A stretch of 64,000 nucleotides of DNA from Candidatus Tisiphia endosymbiont of Beris chalybata. GTDB taxonomy: Bacteria > Pseudomonadota > Alphaproteobacteria > Rickettsiales > Rickettsiaceae. Position 1 is the stretch's first letter. Every line of letters begins with the position of its first letter. Positions 8,819 to 20,690 of the stretch are shown piece by piece. A program made the translations under genes and the position numbers. The stretch lies in contig NZ_OZ032159.1 of the NCBI RefSeq assembly GCF_964026555.1, forward strand, positions 620,001 to 684,000, written 5' to 3'. Below the pieces are notes generated by a model that saw only the letters and a list, made by a program, of their open reading frames with translations, made no database searches and had not been told where the DNA came from.

Positions 8819-9110
8819 ATTAGGTTCTGTGAAGGTTTATATCTAATGGTAGATTTATAGGCATTTTTGCTTGCATAACCACAGGCTACAGGGCCCCTGA
8901 GGATTCAAGGATGAAAATAACAATAGACCTCTTGCATAACCTAAAGATAATTGAAGAATTTTTAGGAGAAACGAAGTCGAGTACCGCAGCGTACATAGAC
9001 GTACGTGAGGAACAAAGAGGAGTTTCGACGACAAAATTACCAATTAGATTAGGTTATGCAAGAGGTCTAATGAAACCGGTCGTTAGATAGAAATGTTCAC
9101 AGAACCTAAT
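8819..9110 (+). repeat. Palindromic repeat family E, copy E2, carrying nested element F1
   Basis: Ends are ATTAGGTTCTGTGAAGGTTT and its near-complement finishing at ACAGAACCTAAT (9110). The element would be about 155 bases without the 136-base F1 element inserted at 8934-9069. It occupies most of the 376-base gap between ccmB and the next gene. Confidence 0.85.
8934..9069 (+). repeat. Palindromic repeat family F, copy F1 (RPE1-like), nested in E2
   Basis: Inverted ends TAGACCTCTTGCATAACCTA and complement at 9050-9069. The central stem-loop is CGTAC-ATAGAC-GTACG (8990-9005), followed by TGAGG. One frame reads SSTAAYIDVREE, close to the core peptide of RPE1 in Rickettsia as I recall it. F2 (42213-42521) is a diverged, reversed copy. 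Confidence 0.85.
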
Positions 9111-9193
9111 AAAAAATTTGTCATTTTTCTATAATTCATGTACCATATTGTCTAAAAGTTCTTAATCGTTTATCAATTTAGGGAAATATATTT

Positions 9194-9625
9194 ATGTGGC
9201 TAGCCTTAAGAAGACTAATAGCAGCTAATCCTATGGGAATATTTTTGTGGTCTCTCATAGCCAAATGGTATGTGATGATCGCTATTGCCTCTTTAGTAGT
9301 GCTATTTTGGGTAGTTACAGGGCTAGCAAAAGTAGGGTTTATAAATTATATGGCAAATTCCACAGTTGAAGTCCTTGAAACCGCTAAAGCAGGGGCACAA
9401 AATTGTACTCCAAAATTAGGGCCGACCTTTACTGATTTAACTAACTTTTGGAAATGTTTAGGTAACCCACCCCCATATATAGTTAGAGATGATGTTACTA
9501 AAGAAAAAACTTTAGAAGATAGTTTCAAGAAAATATTACCTAAAGATAAAACCGTCCCAGAAATGGTGCCATATAGTAACCCTTATGATACGCCTGATAC
9601 ACCACCAAACGAGCCTCCTGAATAA
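9194..9625 (+). CDS. Rickettsiales small membrane protein (DUF2670-like)
   Basis: A 143-residue protein with an N-terminal amphipathic start (MWLALRRLIAANPMGIFLW), one clear membrane helix (MIAIASLVVLFWVVTGLAKVGF) and a proline-rich, charged C-terminal tail ending PNEPPE. The start resembles what I remember of the Rickettsia-restricted family DUF2670. No function is known to me. The ATG follows AGGGAAATATATTT. Topology predicts a short N-terminal in-plane segment and a soluble tail with two cysteines (NCTPK and FWKCLG). Confidence 0.6.
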   Translation: MWLALRRLIAANPMGIFLWSLIAKWYVMIAIASLVVLFWVVTGLAKVGFINYMANSTVEVLETAKAGAQNCTPKLGPTFTDLTNFWKCLGNPPPYIVRDDVTKEKTLEDSFKKILPKDKTVPEMVPYSNPYDTPDTPPNEPPE

Positions 9626-9710
9626 CTACTCGGGATGATCGCGCTAGAACTCTTCATATTATATGATTTGCAATGAGGCGTTAAAATATTAACTATTTTA
9701 ATATTATATT

Positions 9711-9739
9711 TTGACTTATTAGTATTAAAATAGCATAAT
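9711..9739 (+). promoter_or_regulatory. Probable sigma70 promoter for the ankyrin gene
   Basis: TTGACT at 9711-9716 and CATAAT at 9734-9739 are separated by 17 bases, in the gap before the ankyrin start at 9772. The surroundings are very AT-rich, so chance matches are common. Confidence 0.5.
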
Positions 9740-9771
9740 TTATTAATAAATTAATAAATTATGAGCGGGTC

Positions 9772-11229
9772 ATGAGCAATAAACAAGACATGAAAGCAAA
9801 TACGAGAGGCACTAATGGTGATACTTCTTTACATGAAGCAGTGCGTTCAGGTAATTTTGACCAAGTAAAAGAACTTCTTAGAGACCCACGAACTGATATA
9901 AATAGGAAAGATACTATAACTACAGAACATGGTCTTACCCCTTTGGCTATAGCAGTACAGAGAGGTGACTTGAATATATTGCAAGCCCTTCTTGAGCGAC
10001 CAGAGATTCAGGTAAATACTCAAGACACTAGTGGTTTTACTCCTTTACATCGAGCAGGACGCCATTTCATTAACGAAGAAAATTCGAAACACCAGGAGGA
10101 AAGCCTTCACATCATTAGCCAGGAGGCAAGACTTAATATCATTCAAGCCCTCGTTAGACACCAAAAAATTAATGTGAATGTTAAAAGCATTATATATGGC
10201 TATGCTCCTTTACACATGGCTATACTTGATGATAATGTTGTGATGGTGACAGAACTCTTTCAGCACCAAAACATTGATGTGAATGTTAAAACTACACACG
10301 GCCGTACTCCTTTACACATGGCAATACTTGAGGATAATGTTAAGATGGTAACAAAACTCCTTAACCATCCAAACATTGAGGTAAACACTCAAAGCACTGA
10401 ACATGGCCGTACTCCTTTACACATGGCAATACTTGAGGATAATGCTAAGATGGTAACAGAACTCCTTAGCCATCCAAACATTGATGTGTTTGTTAAAGAT
10501 AAAGATGGTGATACCGCTTTCCACTTATTATATACTCAAAAGGGACCCAAATTTAACGACACAATATACACTAAATTTAAAGATCATATCCTAAGAAAGG
10601 CTGAGGAGATGAATATTTCTCAATTAACTGATTTGATTTTAAAAGTAGAGCCCCCGCGAAAGTTGAAATCCACCGGTTTTGTGGAGAAGCGAGATATGAC
10701 AATTTCTACGTTACAAGCTAAAATTGATAAAAACCGTCAAGAACAGCAAGTTGATCAGAAGTTTCGGTTTGATCATAAGGATCCTCTTTATAGTCCATTT
10801 GTTAATTCTAGTTCAGTACAAATTGTTCATCTAATTAAAAAGATAAAAAAAGCCAACCCTAATCTAAAGATTACAGAAATATTAAAAGATCAGCGTCTTT
10901 TAAATGCTTCATCACTAGATTTGGTACGTAAAATCCAAAAAGTAAACAATATACTTGAGAATAATAAGAAACTTAATAACCTAGCTAGGTTTGTGATGAA
11001 GCGACCAGCATTGCAAGAGAAAGAATTAGAAAACATTCTTAAAAATATGCAAGAATATATCTCTCTCATGAAAGAGAGCCAAGACATTCTAAAACCCCTG
11101 AAGCAGCATAATATACAACTATCTCATATCTCTACTCAGCCCCCAACATATGCAACGGTTATTAAACCACCCCTGAGGAACGATAAGCTGCAGAAGAAGA
11201 AGGTGACTTTTCAACTGCCTAATTTGTAA
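9772..11229 (+). CDS. Ankyrin-repeat protein, candidate host-directed effector
   Basis: A 485-residue protein with about six ankyrin repeats in residues 16-245 (GDTSLHEAVRSGNFDQVKEL, GLTPLAIAVQRGDLNILQAL, GFTPLHRAG, APLHMAILDDNVVMV, and two near-identical GRTPLHMAILEDN units). The rest is helical and lysine-rich with no domain I recognise. There is no signal peptide or membrane segment. Ankyrin proteins in Rickettsiales are often exported and bind host proteins, so an effector role is plausible but inferred. A promoter-like pair lies upstream; the start ATG follows GCGGGTC, a weak ribosome site. Confidence 0.8.
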   Translation: MSNKQDMKANTRGTNGDTSLHEAVRSGNFDQVKELLRDPRTDINRKDTITTEHGLTPLAIAVQRGDLNILQALLERPEIQVNTQDTSGFTPLHRAGRHFINEENSKHQEESLHIISQEARLNIIQALVRHQKINVNVKSIIYGYAPLHMAILDDNVVMVTELFQHQNIDVNVKTTHGRTPLHMAILEDNVKMVTKLLNHPNIEVNTQSTEHGRTPLHMAILEDNAKMVTELLSHPNIDVFVKDKDGDTAFHLLYTQKGPKFNDTIYTKFKDHILRKAEEMNISQLTDLILKVEPPRKLKSTGFVEKRDMTISTLQAKIDKNRQEQQVDQKFRFDHKDPLYSPFVNSSSVQIVHLIKKIKKANPNLKITEILKDQRLLNASSLDLVRKIQKVNNILENNKKLNNLARFVMKRPALQEKELENILKNMQEYISLMKESQDILKPLKQHNIQLSHISTQPPTYATVIKPPLRNDKLQKKKVTFQLPNL

Positions 11230-11302
11230 TAATACGGGTTACCCTTGATTTTTTACCATAATTTGGTATATTTGAATGATTCTAATCTGATACGCATATT
11301 TT

Positions 11303-11830
11303 ATGTCTAATCCTGAAGATTATAATAAAACAACTCGGCGTGATTTCATAACTCTCTCCGCTACTAGTATGGTTGCTGTAGGAGCAATGTGTAGTGCTTG
11401 GCCACTGATTGATTCATTTAATCCTTCAGCAGATGTTTTAGCCATATCCTCAATAGAGGTAGATTTATCTAAAATACAACCTGGCCAAACTCTTACTGTG
11501 AAATGGCAGGGAAAACCAATTTTTATTACTAACAGAAGCCAGGACAAAATTAATGAAGCGAGAAACACTAAGCTTTCTGAATTAATAGACCCTGAGCCTG
11601 ATCAGGATCGGGTCAAAGCGGGGCATGATAATTGGTTAGTTACAATAGGAATTTGTACCCATTTAGGTTGCGTGCCTCTGGCTAATCAAGGCGATTATGA
11701 TGGCTGGTTCTGTCCTTGCCATGGTTCTCACTATGATTCTTCAGGACGAATCCGTAAGGGGCCTGCCCCCCTAAATTTAGCGATTCCTCCTTATGAATTT
11801 ATCTCTGATACTAAGATCAAAATCGGATAA
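11303..11830 (+). CDS. petA: Ubiquinol-cytochrome c reductase iron-sulfur subunit (Rieske)
   Basis: A 175-residue Rieske protein of the bc1 complex. It has a twin-arginine-like start ([10 protein letters not shown]) followed by the anchor helix, then both cluster-binding motifs CTHLGC (C-T-H-x-G-C) and CPCHGSHYD, and the [15 protein letters not shown]-terminal segment. It transfers electrons from ubiquinol to cytochrome c1 on the periplasmic side. It is the first gene of petABC, with 6 bases to petB. Confidence 0.95.
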   Translation: MSNPEDYNKTTRRDFITLSATSMVAVGAMCSAWPLIDSFNPSADVLAISSIEVDLSKIQPGQTLTVKWQGKPIFITNRSQDKINEARNTKLSELIDPEPDQDRVKAGHDNWLVTIGICTHLGCVPLANQGDYDGWFCPCHGSHYDSSGRIRKGPAPLNLAIPPYEFISDTKIKIG

Positions 11831-11836
11831 TTATTT

Positions 11837-13045
11837 ATGACTCAAGGCGATTATCCCAAGAAAGCCAATTCAATATCTGCTGCTATAATAGAATGGGTAG
11901 ATTATAGACTGCCTATTTTTTCTTTTATCAAACATTTAGGTGAGTACCGCACACCCAAAAATTTAAGTTATTTATGGAATTTAGGGTCAATCGCTGGCAT
12001 TGCTTTATTAATTCAAATCATCACTGGTATTATCCTAGCTATGCATTATACTCCGCATGTTGACCATGCGTTTGATAGTGTTGAAAAAATTATGCGCGAT
12101 GTCAATTATGGGTGGCTATTACGCTATATCCATTCCGTAGGCGCCTCTATGTTTTTTGTAGCAGTCTACCTCCATATCGCTCGAAACCTATATTATGGTT
12201 CATATAAAAAACCGCGAGAATTATTATGGCATATAGGTATAATAATTTTCCTTATGATGATGGCTACTGCCTTTATGGGATATGTACTTCCTTGGGGACA
12301 AATGAGTTATTGGGGAGCAACCGTAATAACTAATTTATTTTCAGCTATACCGGTTATAGGCAAAAATGTTGTTAACTGGCTTTGGGGAGGTTTTTCTGTT
12401 GATAATCCTACATTGAACCGATTCTTTGCTTTACATTATTTATTACCTTTTATTATAGTAGCATTAGTTATCTTACATCTAGTAGCGTTGCATATTCATG
12501 GCTCCAATAACCCTAAAGGGATTGAGGTTACCAGTCCTAACGATACAATTCCTTTTCATCCTTATTATACTGTCAAAGATTTTGTTGGATTTGGATTTTA
12601 TTTTTTAATATTTGCCTTTTTTATATTTTATCAACCAAATTACTTAGGGCATCCTGATAATTATATTCCAGCTAACCCATTAGTGACCCCTGCTCATATA
12701 GTTCCAGAATGGTATTTTTTACCGTTTTATGCCATCTTACGGGCAATTCCTTCTAAGCTTGGAGGAGTGGTGTTAATGTTTTCTAGTATATTAGTGCTCT
12801 TTATTCTACCTTGGCTTGACACTTCTGCAGTAAGAAGTGCAAATTACCGGCCAATTTTTCGAGTTGCATTTTGGTTATTTATGCTCAATTGCTTACTACT
12901 TGGATATCTAGGAGGGCAACCAGCAGAGGAACCATATATTACATTGAGCAGATTGGCGTCTACATATTATTTTTTCCATTTTTTAGTTTTGTTACCTTTA
13001 ATTGGTAAATATGAAAAACCGCTACCTTTACCGTATCACTTATGA
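11837..13045 (+). CDS. petB: Cytochrome b of the bc1 complex
   Basis: A 402-residue membrane protein with the heme-ligand helices ([16 protein letters not shown] and [26 protein letters not shown]), the Qo-site [13 protein letters not shown] motif, and [16 protein letters not shown]. It is the quinol-oxidising core of complex III. Its length fits alphaproteobacterial cytochrome b. It is followed immediately by petC. Confidence 0.95.
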   Translation: MTQGDYPKKANSISAAIIEWVDYRLPIFSFIKHLGEYRTPKNLSYLWNLGSIAGIALLIQIITGIILAMHYTPHVDHAFDSVEKIMRDVNYGWLLRYIHSVGASMFFVAVYLHIARNLYYGSYKKPRELLWHIGIIIFLMMMATAFMGYVLPWGQMSYWGATVITNLFSAIPVIGKNVVNWLWGGFSVDNPTLNRFFALHYLLPFIIVALVILHLVALHIHGSNNPKGIEVTSPNDTIPFHPYYTVKDFVGFGFYFLIFAFFIFYQPNYLGHPDNYIPANPLVTPAHIVPEWYFLPFYAILRAIPSKLGGVVLMFSSILVLFILPWLDTSAVRSANYRPIFRVAFWLFMLNCLLLGYLGGQPAEEPYITLSRLASTYYFFHFLVLLPLIGKYEKPLPLPYHL

Positions 13046-13049
13046 ATTT

Positions 13050-13808
13050 ATGAAGCACTGTTTGAAACATTTTATTTGTTTATTAATTTTACTGAGCCCC
13101 TGCATTATTACTGCTAATGAAGCGCTGCCCCAAAAAAAAGTTAATTGGCCATTTGAAGGGGCCTTTGGCACAGTAAATCGAAGAGCTGCCCAGAGAGGGT
13201 TTCAAGTCTATAAAGAAGTTTGCGCGGCTTGTCATGGCTTATATAATTTATATTATCGTAATCTGCAAGATCTAGGTTTTTCTGAGGCAGAAATAAAAGA
13301 AATAGCAAAAAGTTATAACGTGCAAGACGGACCCAATGACCTGGGTGAAATGTTTGAAAGACCAGGGCTCCCATCTGATCATTTTATCCGCCCCTACCCT
13401 AATGAGCAAGCAGCTCGTGCGGCCAATAATGGAGCTTACCCTCCGGATCTATCGCTAATAATCAAAGCACGCCCTGACGGAGCTAATTACCTATATTCTC
13501 TGCTCACCGGCTATATTAACCCTCCTGACCATTTTAGATTAATGCCAGGTTTACACTATAACCCTTATTTCCCTGGGAGTCAGCTAGCCATGCCTGCTCC
13601 CTTAACTGATGGCCAGGTTACCTATATAGATGGCACTGAGGCGTCGGTAGAACAAATGGCTATGGACGTCACAAATTTCTTACAATGGGCAGCTGAGCCT
13701 GAGATGGAAAACCGTAAATCTCTCGGCTTAAAAGTCATGTTATTTTTAGTAGTTTTTACTATTTTCTTTGTTATTTCTAAAAAGAGGATTTGGCAGAATG
13801 TTAAGTAA
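13050..13808 (+). CDS. petC: Cytochrome c1
   Basis: A 252-residue protein with a signal peptide (LKHFICLLILLSPCIITANEA), the heme-binding CAACH motif (VCAACHGLYNLYYR), the methionine-ligand region around FRLMPGLHYNPYFPG and AMPAPL, and a C-terminal membrane anchor (GLKVMLFLVVFTIFFVI). I place the start at ATG 13050 because the longer open frame from 13002 overlaps petB and adds a stretch before the signal peptide. It completes the three-subunit bc1 complex. Confidence 0.93.
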   Translation: MKHCLKHFICLLILLSPCIITANEALPQKKVNWPFEGAFGTVNRRAAQRGFQVYKEVCAACHGLYNLYYRNLQDLGFSEAEIKEIAKSYNVQDGPNDLGEMFERPGLPSDHFIRPYPNEQAARAANNGAYPPDLSLIIKARPDGANYLYSLLTGYINPPDHFRLMPGLHYNPYFPGSQLAMPAPLTDGQVTYIDGTEASVEQMAMDVTNFLQWAAEPEMENRKSLGLKVMLFLVVFTIFFVISKKRIWQNVK

Positions 13809-13818
13809 AGATAGATGC

Positions 13819-14016
13819 ATATACTGCTCGTAACTGAAGAATTGGTATACGAAGGTCAACTTCAAGAAGAGCGAGGAGGGTCAAAGTCGAGTAGCGCAGC
13901 ATACTATAAGTCAATTCAGATGGTTTTGCTGCTAGGCGCGATGGTAGAGCCTATAGATAATAGGGAAGCTATTTGAGCAACGACGCATGCAAATTCATAT
14001 CAGAGGAGGAGATATA
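13819..14016 (+). repeat. Repeat D1 (left half) with family A copy A2 joined in its core
   Basis: From 13819 the sequence matches the left half of family D (ATACTGCTCGTAACTGAAGA, TCAAAGTCGAGTAGCGCAGC). At GCAGCATAC (about 13896-13904) it switches to family A copy A2 (to 14016), with its stem-loop GCCTATAGATAATAGG and the CATGCAAATTCATATCAGAG end. The right half of D1 is not found. The block fills the petC-mgtE gap. Confidence 0.8.
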
Positions 14017-14033
14017 ATTCCTTCCTACCTTTT

Positions 14034-15404
14034 TTATACTAGGAATAAATAAGCTAAAGTTAAGAAAGTAAAAAAACCAAATGAATCGGTGATAGTGGTA
14101 AGAAAGACGCCCGAGCCGGTAGCAGGATCAATATTTAAATAATGTAACATAATTGGTATTAGGGAGCCAAAAAGTCCTGCAATTAGAAAATTTAGTATAA
14201 CAGCAATTGCAAAAATCAGACTTAAGTTTGGGTCAGAAAGCATTACTAAACTGAGCAACGCTCCCACTAACGCTAATATTAATCCATTAAATCCACATAC
14301 CATTACCTCCTTACAAATCACCTTTAACATGTTACTAGGATGAATATCTTTATTTGCCAGCGCTCTTACTGTCACTGTCATAGCCTGCGTACCGGCATTC
14401 CCTCCCATAGACGCAACTATAGGCATGATAGAAGCAAGCGCGATAAGTTTAGAAATGGTTAAACTAAATTGATTGATAATTATAGAAGTAAGGCAAGCAG
14501 TAATTAGATTCACAAATAGCCAAGGAAATCGATGTTTTACTGTATAAAATAAGTTATAGAATGTATCTTGAGTATGAACTCCCCCAAGGGACATTATATC
14601 TTTTTCTGTTTGTTGTTCAATAATATAGATCATATTATCTATTGAGACAGTGCCTATCAATTTCCCGCTCTTATTAACTACTGGCACAATAGTTAGAGCA
14701 TATTGTTTAAAAATAAAGCTTAATTCACTTAATTCAGTGAATATATCAGTAATTTTAAACTCATGGCCCATTATCTTTTTTATTGATTCCTCGCCTCCAT
14801 ATTTTAGTAAAGTGCTTAATAATATGATCCCGATAGGACGATATTTGCTATCTGTTATAATAGCCGCATGAAAATCTTGTTTTATATGTTTATGCCTAAT
14901 AAATTCTATTGCTTTTGCTACAGTCCAATCTTCATGAAACGAGATGAAATTTCGCTCAATTACTCTACCGACTGTATCCTCTGGGTAGGTACAGCCTTCT
15001 AGAATTTGCTGTCTTTTTTCTACTTTTAAATTATCTAATATTAATTCTTTTGTAATATCATCTAAATCTACTATTACTTCGACGGCCTCTTCTATCGCTA
15101 GCTGATTAATTAGTTGAGCGCTTTTTTGCACCCCTAAGATTTGTATGATTAAAGGTTTGCTGCTGACACTGAGCTGAACTAAAATCTCAGGCCTTAAGCG
15201 AGGAGCAAGAGGAGGAAGGATTATTTTATAAATTTTGTAATTAATATTGTCAAGGAAATCTGCTAGATCCGCATAATGGAGCTTATGCATCATCTCGACT
15301 GCTTCTTGAACCTGCTCATTGTTAATAAGATCAGTAATTTGTTCAAAAATTTCCTCAAATTGATCTTGATGAACAGATAATATGCTTTTGGATTGATTCT
15401 GCAT
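14034..15404 (-). CDS. mgtE: Magnesium transporter MgtE
   Basis: A 456-residue MgtE. Residues 1-130 are the MgtE N domain (superhelical, HKLHYADLADFLDNI), 130-260 a pair of CBS domains (GVHTQD lies just after), and the C-terminal part has five membrane helices with the pore region MPIVASMGGNAGTQAMTVTVRA. It takes up Mg2+ and gates by Mg2+ binding to the soluble domains. The start ATG follows AGAGGA at good spacing. The stop lies 18 bases from repeat A2, convergent with petC. Confidence 0.93.
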   Translation of the reverse strand: MQNQSKSILSVHQDQFEEIFEQITDLINNEQVQEAVEMMHKLHYADLADFLDNINYKIYKIILPPLAPRLRPEILVQLSVSSKPLIIQILGVQKSAQLINQLAIEEAVEVIVDLDDITKELILDNLKVEKRQQILEGCTYPEDTVGRVIERNFISFHEDWTVAKAIEFIRHKHIKQDFHAAIITDSKYRPIGIILLSTLLKYGGEESIKKIMGHEFKITDIFTELSELSFIFKQYALTIVPVVNKSGKLIGTVSIDNMIYIIEQQTEKDIMSLGGVHTQDTFYNLFYTVKHRFPWLFVNLITACLTSIIINQFSLTISKLIALASIMPIVASMGGNAGTQAMTVTVRALANKDIHPSNMLKVICKEVMVCGFNGLILALVGALLSLVMLSDPNLSLIFAIAVILNFLIAGLFGSLIPIMLHYLNIDPATGSGVFLTTITDSFGFFTFLTLAYLFLV

Positions 15405-15503
15405 AATTCCTCTTTGGGATTATTGAATTTTAAAAGTATCCCTAAATAGCCAAGAAGAAGGAGAGCTTCCTACTTCTTCTCTGGTACAAATCATACGTGA
15501 TAT

Positions 15504-15589
15504 TGGTGCGGCCGAGAAGATTTGAACTTCCATTCTGAAACAGAACAGCACCCTCAATGCTGCGCGTCTACCAATTCCGCCACGGCCGC
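15504..15589 (-). tRNA. tRNA-Leu (anticodon GAG)
   Basis: The minus strand folds as a class II tRNA with acceptor stem GCGGCCG/CGGCCGC, a long variable arm, T-loop TTCAAAT and encoded 3' ACCA. The anticodon loop reads ATTGAGG, giving GAG, which decodes CUC/CUU leucine codons. Length is 86 bases including CCA. Confidence 0.93.
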
Positions 15590-15667
15590 ATTAGGTTTTA
15601 TGAACTCCCTATAAGGACTTGATAGGGTTTATTAGACTTCCTGCCTAAGTCCCATTATAGAGAAAAG

Positions 15668-15928
15668 CTAGCAGTCAGTATCACTACTCTCTGCTGTAAG
15701 CTGCACTTCCCTAGCTAACGCATTTTGATACACTTTCTCGATTATTAAGTGTAACTTAAAATTTTTATCCATAAATGCCTCTTCTACTACTTGCTCTAAC
15801 AGCTGTAATCCCTCATTGCGTAGCAGTAGATTTTTGTGGATAATGTCTAACGCTTCTTCAGTCTTACCTGCATTTACCAGCTGTGCTATTTCCTGATATC
15901 TTTCTCTTACAATTTTCGAGCTAGGCAC
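15668..15928 (-). CDS. Small helical hypothetical protein
   Basis: An 86-residue protein that I do not recognise. It starts at GTG (GTGCCTAGC) and is predicted to be all-helical with acidic character: YQEIAQLVNAGKTEEALDII followed by LLEQVVEEAFMDKNFKLHLI. The A-G-K-x-E-E-A-L-D-I-I stretch is reminiscent of a single TPR-like helix pair. It lies between tRNA-Leu and a HAD phosphatase gene on the same strand. There is no signal peptide. Coding status rests on clean, non-repetitive residue use. Confidence 0.55.
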   Translation of the reverse strand: MPSSKIVRERYQEIAQLVNAGKTEEALDIIHKNLLLRNEGLQLLEQVVEEAFMDKNFKLHLIIEKVYQNALAREVQLTAESSDTDC

Positions 15929-16173
15929 TTAAGTTTTTCTAATATCGATTATTTTCCACTTCTTGAGATCAAAAGGGTCTACTCCAATATTCTCTAGGAA
16001 CGGGCTTCAAAATGAATTGCGAAGAAGCAAAAGATATTATCGGTTAATTATTAACAAATTATGCTCCCTATTTCAATAGCATTTATAGTATAGAGTGATT
16101 TTTTCAGTATACTACTTAACTTATTCTAATTGTTTTTTTATTTTACCATAGACTTACCTACTTCCCTGGATAA

Positions 16174-17070
16174 TTAAGTGAATTTGGAAGTAAGCGTTTC
16201 CTGCCCCTTTCCTAATTCAATGACAAAATTGGGCATTACTTTTTCCTCATGAGCAGCGATTGTTATCTGTTCTAATTTCTCCTCTAAAACATGGTATTGG
16301 CTATGAAATTTAGTAGCATTCCCTGTTAATACTAACGCAGAGTCAATCCCTATTGTGTTGGCACCTAATATATCTGTATAAAAAGTATCGCCTACCATTA
16401 GAATACGTTTTTTAGGAATATTTGGTAGTTTATTTAATGCCAGCTGATATATTTCAGGGTATGGTTTCCCCGTATAAATTACAGAACCTCCAAATTGCTT
16501 TATTTTAGCCGCAAAATACCCAGCACAATATCTATATACTCCTTGTTGCATTATTCCAAGATCAGGATTAGCACAGATAGTAATCGTTTTTCTGTTAACG
16601 GCAGTTTGTAGTAAACTATCTATTTCATTTAAATTTACCTTTTCTCCTTCATCATAATGTAACGTTAAAAGCAAAATATTAGCTTCATTTATATTAAGGG
16701 TAGTAGGGATCTGGGTATTCTTTATTAGGTCATTTTGATTACTACTAAGATGATATATCAAAGGTTTATCAATAGCAAAAATTTCCTTGCTATTAAGTAT
16801 CATATTTACCGCTAATTCTCCTGAGCTAATAATCATTTCTTTACTAGCGTTAATGCCCCAAGCAGTAAGCTTAGACCATAAATGTGAGATATTACGCGGA
16901 GCATTAGTAATGAAAATCACTTTTTTACCCTTGTTAATTACGTAATTAATATTATCCACCACTCCTGGATAGTTATAATTGCCTTCTACTACTACCCCCC
17001 AAAGGTCAAATAAAAACGCATCATACTCATCGATTATTGCCGTAATATGCTTATAAGTTAGGCTAGTCAT
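16174..17070 (-). CDS. HAD-superfamily class IIA phosphatase (TIGR01459-like)
   Basis: A NagD-like hydrolase of about 298 residues. Motif I is FDLWGVVVEG (nucleophile Asp in F-D-L-W), motif II is VIFITNAPRN, and motifs III/IV appear as GKPYPEIYQLAL and ILMVGDTFYTDILGANTIGI. Class IIA members dephosphorylate small sugar or nucleotide phosphates; the substrate here is unknown. The frame is open to 17139, but GGAA sits six bases before ATG 17068-17070, so I start there. It is divergent from gyrB. Confidence 0.8.
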   Translation of the reverse strand: MTSLTYKHITAIIDEYDAFLFDLWGVVVEGNYNYPGVVDNINYVINKGKKVIFITNAPRNISHLWSKLTAWGINASKEMIISSGELAVNMILNSKEIFAIDKPLIYHLSSNQNDLIKNTQIPTTLNINEANILLLTLHYDEGEKVNLNEIDSLLQTAVNRKTITICANPDLGIMQQGVYRYCAGYFAAKIKQFGGSVIYTGKPYPEIYQLALNKLPNIPKKRILMVGDTFYTDILGANTIGIDSALVLTGNATKFHSQYHVLEEKLEQITIAAHEEKVMPNFVIELGKGQETLTSKFT

Positions 17071-17263
17071 TTTCATTTCCGCTAATATAACAATTTCAAA
17101 ATATTTTAATGATAGTGAATTACGAGTAATAATAGACAAGAAATATTTTTAGTAAAATTATTTCTCGCCTATCATATCAGAATATTTTAATACGGTGCAG
17201 GAAAAGTATATATTTGCTATAAATGTATGTTAGTGTATAGTTATTTTCTATCTTTTATTTTAG

Positions 17264-19696
<2,433 letters not shown>

Positions 19697-19702
19697 TAGC
19701 GA

Positions 19703-20116
19703 CTACAACACACTATGCCTTCGAGCTATTTTTTGATTTTTGGGACTTGCTGGAGGAGTTTCTGTTGGCGACATCGGCTGCTGCTGAGCATGTTTAGACG
19801 CTGCAACTGCTACTGATTTTCCTAACTCCACCTTGGGTTCCTGCGGAGGCACGCTAGTATCAGCAGTTCTCGCCTCTCTAGAATTGGTATAATTTTTATG
19901 GTAGCCTTTACCTACATCGATTACAGTTTTTCCACCAACAAATAAAGCCCAAAGGCCTATCGTCGCTCCAGACGTTAAAGGAGCAAAAGTAAGGGCCACT
20001 CCTAATCCAACAAGAACTTTTCCTTTATGGTTTTTCCATGTATCTTTGAGAGAATCTTTAACTAAGTTACCGAATTCTTTGATTTTCGCTGCAATAGTTT
20101 TTTTTTCTTCGGCCAT
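19703..20116 (-). CDS. Hypothetical protein with a hydrophobic centre
   Basis: A 137-residue protein I do not recognise. It has a lysine-rich helical start (EEKKTIAAKIKEFGNLVKDS), a hydrophobic glycine-rich middle (VLVGLGVALTFAPLTSGATI, then LWALFVGGKTVIDVGKGY) that could form one or two membrane segments, and a proline/alanine-rich disordered tail with the sequence KIARRHSVL at the end. The pattern of helical start, membrane hairpin and disordered tail resembles small secreted membrane-inserting proteins of intracellular bacteria, but that is only an analogy. It is convergent with gyrB. Confidence 0.55.
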   Translation of the reverse strand: MAEEKKTIAAKIKEFGNLVKDSLKDTWKNHKGKVLVGLGVALTFAPLTSGATIGLWALFVGGKTVIDVGKGYHKNYTNSREARTADTSVPPQEPKVELGKSVAVAASKHAQQQPMSPTETPPASPKNQKIARRHSVL

Positions 20117-20270
20117 GACTTATTTAATACCTATTAATTTATTATAACAATCGTGCTATAATCTACTCTCCTTATCAAGAATTTTTACTTTTGTAATATT
20201 AAGATGAGATAATTTTTACTAAATATTAAGAAAATAGTGATAAATTTACTAATATACTACCCTGCTAATA

Positions 20271-20690
20271 TTATATAGTGCTTTCTGCATGAGTTGAGTC
20301 TATGCCCTCCCCTATAATATGCAAGGTACTGTTATATTGTTTATGATTTTCATTTTGACTTAAAAGAGGAATAAGGCTATTTGATGGTTGCACAGCTCTT
20401 AGCTCTTGGGTATTTACTATTACTTCACTCTCTCTTACCTGCGCTACAAGATTACTATTGTTAATAGCTTTATTTTGACAATATTGAGTATATGAATCTT
20501 TAAGTATAACCCCTAATATTACAACGCACCCTCCCAATAACATTGTTACACCCAATACAGTACTTGCCATTATAGCAAAAAAATCTATAGGATTAGTATC
20601 AGTATTATGGTTGGCACTGGCAGAGGGTAAATCCTGGCCATTATCTGATTTACTTGTAATATTGACTACACCTAATATGCGGGGATACAT
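20271..20690 (-). CDS. Hypothetical single-pass membrane protein
   Basis: A 139-residue protein with no family that I recognise. Residues 33-65 form one strong membrane helix (AIMASTVLGVTMLLGGCVVI...), flanked by polar asparagine- and serine-rich regions. There is no cleavable signal peptide. It lies between two other minus-strand genes with 150-base gaps on either side. Function unknown. Confidence 0.5.
   Translation of the reverse strand: MYPRILGVVNITSKSDNGQDLPSASANHNTDTNPIDFFAIMASTVLGVTMLLGGCVVILGVILKDSYTQYCQNKAINNSNLVAQVRESEVIVNTQELRAVQPSNSLIPLLSQNENHKQYNSTLHIIGEGIDSTHAESTI

Noticed and set aside
8855..9043. Minus-strand open frame between ccmB and the DUF2670-like gene
   Set aside because: Its sequence is entirely repeat E2/F1.
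15929..16173. Possible small gene between the 86-residue protein and the HAD phosphatase
   Set aside because: No frame has a plausible start, length and residue use. The sequence contains pieces resembling the flanks of repeats near 42170-42210 (ATCAAAAGGGT, GGGCTTCAAAA).
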